Below are positions 38,754 through 41,969 of a stretch of 41,969 nt of DNA, in pieces (the stretch's first letter is position 1; each line of letters starts with the position of its first letter). The position numbers and the translations under genes were made by a program. The notes under the pieces are model-generated. The model did not search any database, was not told where the DNA came from, and was given only the letters and a program-made list of their open reading frames with translations. This stretch comes from a virus. Where the stretch lies: IMG/VR virus record IMGVR_UViG_3300048591_000346, positions 1 through 41,969 of that record; one strand, given 5' to 3'.

Positions 38754-39047
38754 TCAGCTGTTTGCCAAGGCATGACGGCCGACTTCGGAAATGCTGATCG
38801 TCAAATGGCGACGCTTGAGGCCGGGCTTCCCGACGGCATTGCGTGGCGCGAAGGTGGTGCCCCTATCGACCGTGATCGCCCCTGCGAGTTCGAGGGCGGA
38901 CAGGGTTTTGATGTTCCCCATGTGCCATTCGAGCTTGATCTTTCTGCTGCCATCCATCGACGGCGCGCAGACCACCTCCGTGGCCTTGCTCGGTCCGAAT
39001 TCTTGGAGTGTGCACAAGACCCCGAACTGTGAAGCAGTGAGTTTCAT
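38754..39047 (-). CDS. winged-helix-like protein
   Basis: The product has 97 residues from ATG 39047 behind GAGGGG. The N-terminus (Leu-Thr-Ala-Ser-Gln-Phe-Gly-Val-Leu-Cys-Thr-Leu) and the Leu-Ser-Ala-Leu-Glu-Leu-Ala-Gly-Ala-Ile segment give a winged-helix pattern as in small MarR-like proteins, with basic residues near the end (Leu-Lys-Arg-Arg-His). A regulator of the leftward operon is possible. Confidence 0.6.
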   Translation of the reverse strand: MKLTASQFGVLCTLQEFGPSKATEVVCAPSMDGSRKIKLEWHMGNIKTLSALELAGAITVDRGTTFAPRNAVGKPGLKRRHLTISISEVGRHALANS

Positions 39048-39119
39048 GTGTTGTCCCCTCGTCCTTGTGGCATAGATGCAGCGCCACATTGTGCGTTTAG
39101 ATGCGCTAGTGAGAGCCGA

Positions 39120-39488
39120 TCACCCGTCCCCGGCCAGGGACCCGTCCCCGTTCCCGTTCCCGTTCCCGTACCCGTTCCCGTCCCCGTTCCCGTCCCCGTT
39201 CCCGTCCCCGTTCCCGTCCCCGTTCCCGTCCCCGTCCCCGTACCCGTCCCCGTTCCCGTACCCGTACCCGTTCCCGTACCCGTTCCCGTTCCCGTACCCG
39301 TACCCGTTCCCGTCCCCGTTCCCGTACCCGTTCCCGTTCCCGTTCCCGTACCCGTTCCCGTCCCCGTCCCCGTACCCGTTCCCGTACCCGTTCCCGTACC
39401 CGTACCCGTTCCCGTTCCCGTACCCGTACCCGTTCCCGTTCCCGTTCCCGTTCCCGTTCCCGTACCCGTTCCCTTGTTCCGCGCTCAT
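39120..39488 (-). CDS. Gly-X repeat protein (X = Asn, Tyr or Asp)
   Basis: A 122-residue protein. After Met-Ser-Ala-Glu-Gln come 55 consecutive Gly-X dipeptides, X being Asn (28), Tyr (16) or Asp (11) and nothing else, then a short tail (Gly-Ser-Leu-Ala-Gly-Asp-Gly). Codons are GGG alternating with (A/T/G)AC. The start is in an ATGA overlap with the upstream DUF6948-like gene, so it is probably translated. Composition resembles low-complexity, prion-like or phase-separating sequences. No family known to me. Six frames are open here, but only this one has the coupled start. Confidence 0.7.
   Translation of the reverse strand: MSAEQGNGYGNGNGNGNGNGYGYGNGNGYGYGNGYGNGYGDGDGNGYGNGNGNGYGNGDGNGYGYGNGNGYGNGYGYGNGDGYGDGDGNGDGNGDGNGDGNGDGNGYGNGNGNGDGSLAGDG
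39139..39474. repeat. hexanucleotide tandem repeat CCCGT(T/A/C)
   Basis: About 55 copies of a 6-base unit CCCGTN, N being T, A or C but never G, in mixed order. On the coding (minus) strand N is the first base of the variable codon. It keeps all six frames open. Such tracts are prone to length change. Confidence 0.95.
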
Positions 39489-39796
39489 GCTGCGATCGCC
39501 TCCGCGCCGGTGATGCTGGCCTTGGCCTCGTCCGTCGTGGACAGGACCTCACAGACCTCGAGCACAATTGCTGTGCTGACAGGTTCAGCGATCCGACAGT
39601 CCTTGAGATGCTTGGGATGGAGGCCGGCAGCGGCTACGCCACTGAGGCTGACGCCCTTGGCGGCCCACCAGCGCCAGAGCCGGCGCGCGTCGGTGAGGGT
39701 GACGGTATTGCCGTCCATGGTCTGGAGCGTTCCCGCCCAGCAGCCGGACGGGCTCGAACGCACGATCACGTATTGTCCGATAAGAGAGTTGGTCAT
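39485..39796 (-). CDS. DUF6948-like phage protein
   Basis: A 103-residue protein and the first gene of the leftward transcript. ATG 39796 follows GGGGAACAC. The sequence has a Tyr-Val-Ile-Val-Arg-Ser strand, Val-Trp/Cys-Trp-Ala-Gly-Thr-Leu, and Arg-Arg-Leu-Trp-Arg-Trp-Trp-Ala-Ala-Lys, then Ser-Leu-Ser-Gly-Val-Ala, all features of the small beta-barrel-like DUF6948 family common in phages. Role unknown; first early protein, perhaps host take-over. Confidence 0.75.
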   Translation of the reverse strand: MTNSLIGQYVIVRSSPSGCWAGTLQTMDGNTVTLTDARRLWRWWAAKGVSLSGVAAAGLHPKHLKDCRIAEPVSTAIVLEVCEVLSTTDEAKASITGAEAIAA

Positions 39797-39810
39797 GTGT
39801 GTTCCCCGTG

Positions 39811-39866
39811 TTGAGAAAATCCGGGGCTGCTAGCTCTGGGAGACCTTTGCGCGCCAACCGCCCCGG
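39811..39866 (-). terminator. leader terminator of the leftward operon
   Basis: On the minus strand CCGGGGC (39866-39860) pairs with GCCCCGG (39827-39821) across a 32-base loop, followed by ATTTTCTC. It lies between promoter PL and the first gene, so transcripts may stop here unless antitermination acts. The long loop lowers confidence. Confidence 0.45.
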
Positions 39867-39931
39867 TGATCACCTCGACCGTCTCGCTGGGCTTAGGGGG
39901 CCCGGCGGGGGAGCGGTGAGGCGATGAGTGG

Positions 39932-39960
39932 AGATTATTCACAACTGGTGTATTCGTCAA
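39932..39960 (-). promoter_or_regulatory. leftward early promoter PL with operator O1 in the spacer
   Basis: TTGACG (39960-39955, minus strand) and TAATCT (39937-39932) are 17 bases apart. Operator O1 (39938-39952; TACAC-N5-GTGAA on the minus strand) fills the spacer, so a bound repressor would block polymerase. Transcription would start near 39925 and run toward int. Confidence 0.8.
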
Positions 39961-39969
39961 GGAATAAAA

Positions 39970-39984
39970 TACACCAAAAGTGAA
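39970..39984 (+). promoter_or_regulatory. operator O2, TACAC-N5-GTGAA
   Basis: A second copy of the operator, centred 32 bases (three helical turns) from O1, just upstream of the PL -35 box. The spacing suggests cooperative binding of repressor dimers on one face of the DNA. Confidence 0.65.
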
Positions 39985-40051
39985 CGATGTGGCAGCGCGA
40001 CAACACGCCTTGACGAATGGCGCGCCATCAACACAACTTTATGAAGTTAGG

Positions 40052-40354
40052 TCAGGAGGATGACGACAGATGCTCAGATCGTGCATCAAGCATGGCGTCT
40101 ATTGCGCGCCCCATGCCGTGAGGCAAATCGCCGGTGTCGCCCCGAAAAATGAAGTCCAACGTCAGCCGATGGGCATCGCATATGGCGATTGCGACGAGGA
40201 TGGTCGGAGCTAGTTTAGCCCGCCTGCCGAACTCGGCTTGATTCAGCCCTAGGACGTCGCGCACGGCCCTGAGCCGCTGGCCGACTGCCTTTTGCAGCCT
40301 GACCTCGGCTTCCTTCCTGGCCGGTGATTTGGTTCGCCCGGAAACTTTTCCCAT
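40052..40354 (-). CDS. CI-like repressor with apparent loss of the recognition helix
   Basis: A 100-residue XRE-type protein. Residues 26-51 (Gln-Arg-Leu-Arg-Ala-Val-Arg-Asp-Val-Leu-Gly-Leu-Asn-Gln-Ala-Glu-Phe) form helices 1 and 2 of the HTH. After Ala-Lys-Leu-Ala-Pro-Thr it jumps directly to Ile-Leu-Val-Ala-Ile-Ala-Ile-Cys-Asp-Ala-His-Arg, the helix after the HTH, so about 15 residues with helix 3 seem missing in frame. The rest (Leu-Thr-Leu-Asp-Phe-Ile-Phe-Arg-Gly-Asp) is standard for the family. It is divergent from the Cro-like gene across operators O3 and O4. Confidence 0.75.
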   Translation of the reverse strand: MGKVSGRTKSPARKEAEVRLQKAVGQRLRAVRDVLGLNQAEFGRRAKLAPTILVAIAICDAHRLTLDFIFRGDTGDLPHGMGRAIDAMLDARSEHLSSSS

Positions 40355-40367
40355 GAGCGGCTTTTAC

Positions 40368-40382
40368 TACACCAAGTGTGAA
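40368..40382 (+). promoter_or_regulatory. operator O3, TACAC-N5-GTGAA
   Basis: A third operator, beginning 14 bases upstream of the repressor start. It likely controls repressor transcription. Confidence 0.65.
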
Positions 40383-40409
40383 TAACGTAAGCCGTTTGTG
40401 AGATGTCGC

Positions 40410-40438
40410 TTGACCGCTACACGAGGAGTGAATAATAT
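40410..40438 (+). promoter_or_regulatory. rightward early promoter PR with operator O4
   Basis: TTGACC (40410-40415) and TAATAT (40433-40438) with exactly 17 bases between. Operator O4 (TACAC-N5-GTGAA, 40418-40432) fills the spacer as in PL. The start site should be about 40444-40445, at the ATG of the Cro-like gene, giving a leaderless transcript. Confidence 0.85.
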
Positions 40439-40444
40439 CACGTC

Positions 40445-40678
40445 ATGGTGTACGATATCAACACGCTTGATGAGCTGATCGCCGCCCTAGATGGACCTGT
40501 CAAAGGGGCTCAATGGGCCGGGGCTGGCGCCTCGGCGATCTGCAACTGGAAGGCGCGCGGTTACGTTCCGCCATCGCGTCATCTGCCATTGCTGATCGAG
40601 CTGAAGCGGCGAGGCAAATCCATCAATCCCGCATTGTTTGAGCTTTCCGAAGAGGACTTCGATCTGCTTCGCGCTTGA
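40445..40678 (+). CDS. Cro-like regulator
   Basis: A 77-residue protein, first on the rightward transcript. It has a helix-turn-helix-like stretch (Ala-Gln-Trp-Ala-Gly-Ala-Gly-Ala-Ser-Ala-Ile-Cys-Asn-Trp-Lys-Ala-Arg-Gly) followed by Val-Pro-Pro-Ser-Arg-His-Leu-Pro-Leu, as in Cro/YdaS-type proteins. It starts right after PR with no room for a ribosome site. It likely binds the same operators and promotes lytic growth. Confidence 0.75.
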   Translation: MVYDINTLDELIAALDGPVKGAQWAGAGASAICNWKARGYVPPSRHLPLLIELKRRGKSINPALFELSEEDFDLLRA

Positions 40679-40694
40679 TGGCGCGGGGCGCTTA

Positions 40695-40752
40695 ATCCCG
40701 CCTAGTTCCGGCTAGTTCCAGCCGAGTTCCACCGAGTTCCAGTCGCGTTTCA
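40695..40752 (-). repeat. phased GGAAC box array B
   Basis: On the plus strand GTTCC/GTTTC start at 40705, 40715, 40726, 40736 and 40747, with an in-phase ATCCC at 40695: steps 10, 10, 11, 10, 11. On the minus strand these read TGGAACTCGG and variants. It lies directly after the Cro-like gene. Confidence 0.65.
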
Positions 40753-40775
40753 CGTGCGTATCGGGCTGTTCCGCC

Positions 40776-40838
40776 CGACGGCATGGCGTCGTGCACCTGA
40801 GTTTCCCCCCTGGGCGCGCGTCCGATGTCATGCCGTCG
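40776..40838. repeat. 10-base perfect inverted repeat
   Basis: CGACGGCATG (40776-40785) and CATGCCGTCG (40829-40838) are a perfect inverted pair with a 43-base loop. It may fold in the rightward leader RNA or bind protein; no U-tract follows. Confidence 0.6.
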
Positions 40839-40890
40839 AGCCGAGTAGTCACCGCGCTGCTAATTCTCCAGGGGCGACCGGCGTCCCAGA

Positions 40891-40939
40891 GCCCGGCAGG
40901 TGCAGCGCGGAGCCATAGGCCTGCCGGGCACCGGTTTTT
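40891..40939 (+). terminator. leader terminator before gcrA
   Basis: GCCCGGCAGG (40891-40900) pairs perfectly with CCTGCCGGGC (40920-40929), loop 19, followed by ACCGGTTTTT. Placed between Cro-like and gcrA genes, as lambda tR1. Transcripts would need antitermination to express gcrA and replication genes. Confidence 0.6.
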
Positions 40940-40954
40940 CGATGGGGGTAACCA

Positions 40955-41344
40955 ATGAGTTTCCTGTGGGACGACACGGCAATCGACCAGCTCAAGGGCC
41001 TGCACCGGCTCGGCCACTCGGCCAGTGAGATCGGCAGGGTGATGGGCACCAGCAAGAACTCGATCGTCGGCAAACTGCGCCGCCTGGGCGTGTCGGCCAA
41101 GCCGCAGGTCGAGAAGGTAGCGCTCCGGCGCCCGCCACCGATGCCGGTGGAGCCGGTGAAGGTGATGGCGATCAAGCGCAGCAGGATCGTCACATTCGCC
41201 GATCTGGAGGCCAACCAGTGCCGCTGGCCCATCGGGGACCCCAGGGCGCCTGACTTCGGCTTCTGCGGCCAGGAGCGCCTTCCAGGCCGTCCCTACTGCA
41301 TCGCCTGCACGGATAGGTCCATTGCCCGGAAAGAGGCCGCATGA
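40955..41344 (+). CDS. gcrA: GcrA-family transcription regulator
   Basis: A 129-residue protein from ATG 40955 behind GGGGG. The N-terminus (Trp-Asp-Asp-Thr-Ala-Ile-Asp-Gln-Leu-Lys-Gly-Leu; Gly-His-Ser-Ala-Ser-Glu-Ile-Gly; Ser-Lys-Asn-Ser-Ile-Val-Gly-Lys) is the GcrA DNA-binding domain. The C-terminus (Asn-Gln-Cys-Arg-Trp-Pro-Ile-Gly-Asp-Pro; Phe-Cys-Gly; Pro-Tyr-Cys) is the sigma70-binding zinc-like end. In Caulobacter GcrA activates promoters with methylated GANTC. A complete viral copy may redirect host transcription. It is shorter than host GcrA. Confidence 0.9.
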   Translation: MSFLWDDTAIDQLKGLHRLGHSASEIGRVMGTSKNSIVGKLRRLGVSAKPQVEKVALRRPPPMPVEPVKVMAIKRSRIVTFADLEANQCRWPIGDPRAPDFGFCGQERLPGRPYCIACTDRSIARKEAA

Positions 41345-41348
41345 AAAG

Positions 41349-41383
41349 CGACGAGCCCGCTCGGGGCAATCGAGAGGGCTCGT
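41349..41383 (-). terminator. hairpin after gcrA
   Basis: ACGAGCCC (41351-41358) with GGGCTCGT (41376-41383) forms a strong stem. On the minus strand it is followed by CGCTTTTC, so it may stop leftward or, weakly, rightward transcripts. Degenerate TGAAAG/TGAAAC boxes follow at 41383 and 41394. A 12-codon leader frame (41448-41486) ends four bases before the next gene. Confidence 0.4.
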
Positions 41384-41490
41384 GAAAGCGTGCTGAAACG
41401 CTGAACTAACCGGAACAGAAACCCAACCCAGTACGAGGTCTCTATCCATGTTTCTATTAAAGCCCAGCATGGCGGCGAAAGTTTGACGCG

Positions 41491-41969
41491 ATGAGCGGGC
41501 ATCTGACATCGCTCCTGTGGGAGGTCGATTTTCCTACGAGCACGCAGAAGCTGCTGATGCTGCGGCTTGCGGACTACGCCGACGATGATGGGCGCGGAAT
41601 CTATCCGTCGATCCCCGAGGTGGCGCGCCAGATCGGATCGTCTGAGCGGCAAATACAATACGCGCTCAAGGCACTTGAGGCCGTGAACCTGATCGACCGC
41701 GTGGCCTTTGGCGGGACTGGTCCGAAACGCACCAATGTCTGGACGATTAACGTCGATCTTGTCGCGAAACTTGCCCTCCAAGAACTCGTTCTCAACGGAA
41801 CTCACAGTGAGCTGGAGGCTGTGGAAAACGAGGGTGCAATAATTGCGCCCCGCACCCTTGCAAGGGTGCAATCTCGGATCAAAAGGGTGCAATCAGCGAC
41901 CGATAAGGGTGCAACTGATTGCACCCAAGCTACCAAAGAACCCAATTTAGAACCCATAGCGCGGGCGCG
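41491..41969 (+). CDS. replication-type winged-helix protein, cut by the window end
   Basis: A partial gene, 159 codons present. Residues 1-75 (Leu-Leu-Trp-Glu-Val-Asp-Phe; Met-Leu-Arg-Leu-Ala-Asp-Tyr-Ala-Asp; Ile-Pro-Glu-Val-Ala-Arg-Gln-Ile-Gly-Ser-Ser-Glu-Arg-Gln-Ile-Gln-Tyr-Ala-Leu) are a clear winged helix of the phage replication-initiator type. A Gln/Lys/Ala-rich linker with repeated Arg-Val-Gln segments follows. It probably continues in the fragment at 3-221. The downstream genes of the rightward operon are then those of the left end. Confidence 0.75.
   Translation, partial: MSGHLTSLLWEVDFPTSTQKLLMLRLADYADDDGRGIYPSIPEVARQIGSSERQIQYALKALEAVNLIDRVAFGGTGPKRTNVWTINVDLVAKLALQELVLNGTHSELEAVENEGAIIAPRTLARVQSRIKRVQSATDKGATDCTQATKEPNLEPIARA

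Noticed and set aside
39120-39488. Diversity-generating retroelement target, since AAC codons vary
   Set aside because: Adenine mutagenesis would also change the second base of AAC and would need a template repeat and reverse transcriptase. Only the first base varies and no reverse transcriptase is in the window.
39048-39833. Plus-strand 261-codon frame reading Val-Pro repeats over the hexamer tract
   Set aside because: The CCCGTN repeat leaves all six frames open. This frame has no ribosome site and runs through the DUF6948-like gene; the minus-strand Gly-X frame has a coupled start.
40010-40043. Plus-strand promoter TTGACG ... TTTATG
   Set aside because: The spacer is 22 bases and it would transcribe antisense through the repressor.
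1-41969. Integrated prophage with host flanks
   Set aside because: Late genes and integrase meet across the attachment core and no host gene is seen, which fits the circular form.

Overview
This window looks like most of the genome of a temperate, P22-like short-tailed phage of a GC-rich alphaproteobacterium, probably of the Hyphomicrobiales. The alphaproteobacterial signs are a GcrA regulator, an Omp25/31-type outer-membrane barrel, a tRNA-Val(CAC) attachment site and gene families familiar from rhizobial phages. The P22 signs are the portal, coat, gp4-like adaptor, gp10-like stabiliser, ejection proteins and tailspike, in the P22 order. All family calls rest on reading translated sequence; no database search was run.

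Layout. (1) 1-4869, plus strand: end of a rightward early operon with an HNH nuclease, a D12-class adenine methylase, a chain of tiny overlapping genes and, last, a NusG-like protein. (2) 4870-6786: a helically phased GGAAC-box array, terminators, an isolated minus-strand membrane gene, and a small divergent regulatory pair with its own promoter. (3) 6787-30338, plus strand: late region, with an outer-membrane barrel, a coiled-coil membrane protein, terminase, portal, scaffold, coat, head-tail genes, ejection proteins, tailspike, and a lysis cassette with endolysin and nested spanin-like genes. Minus-strand accessory genes interrupt it between the ejection proteins and the spike. (4) 30339-30560: attP carrying the 3' half of tRNA-Val(CAC). 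(5) 30476-39796, minus strand: leftward early operon read toward int, with two tandem-repeat genes, small unknowns, an ERF/coiled-coil/YqaJ recombination module, an HNH nuclease, xis-like and integrase genes. (6) 39797-41969: immunity region with a repressor, a Cro-like gene, two strong divergent promoters whose spacers hold the operators, then gcrA and a truncated replication-type gene.

How it works together (inference). The repressor should bind TACAC-N5-GTGAA sites at PL and PR. Both early transcripts meet a hairpin plus U-tract before their main genes, as in lambda tL1/tR1, and a NusG-like protein ends the rightward operon where lambda has Q. The attP lies between late genes and int, so the window is the free or circular form and not an integrated prophage. 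The two window ends, put together, form a perfect 18-bp palindrome inside what may be one replication gene, so the window is probably a circle opened at a hard-to-sequence hairpin with a few bases missing.

Most unusual: helically phased GGAAC/GGAAT box arrays at four to five intergenic sites; a gene encoding 55 consecutive Gly-X dipeptides (X only Asn, Tyr or Asp); a repressor that seems to lack its recognition helix; and the NusG-like protein as a possible late antiterminator.
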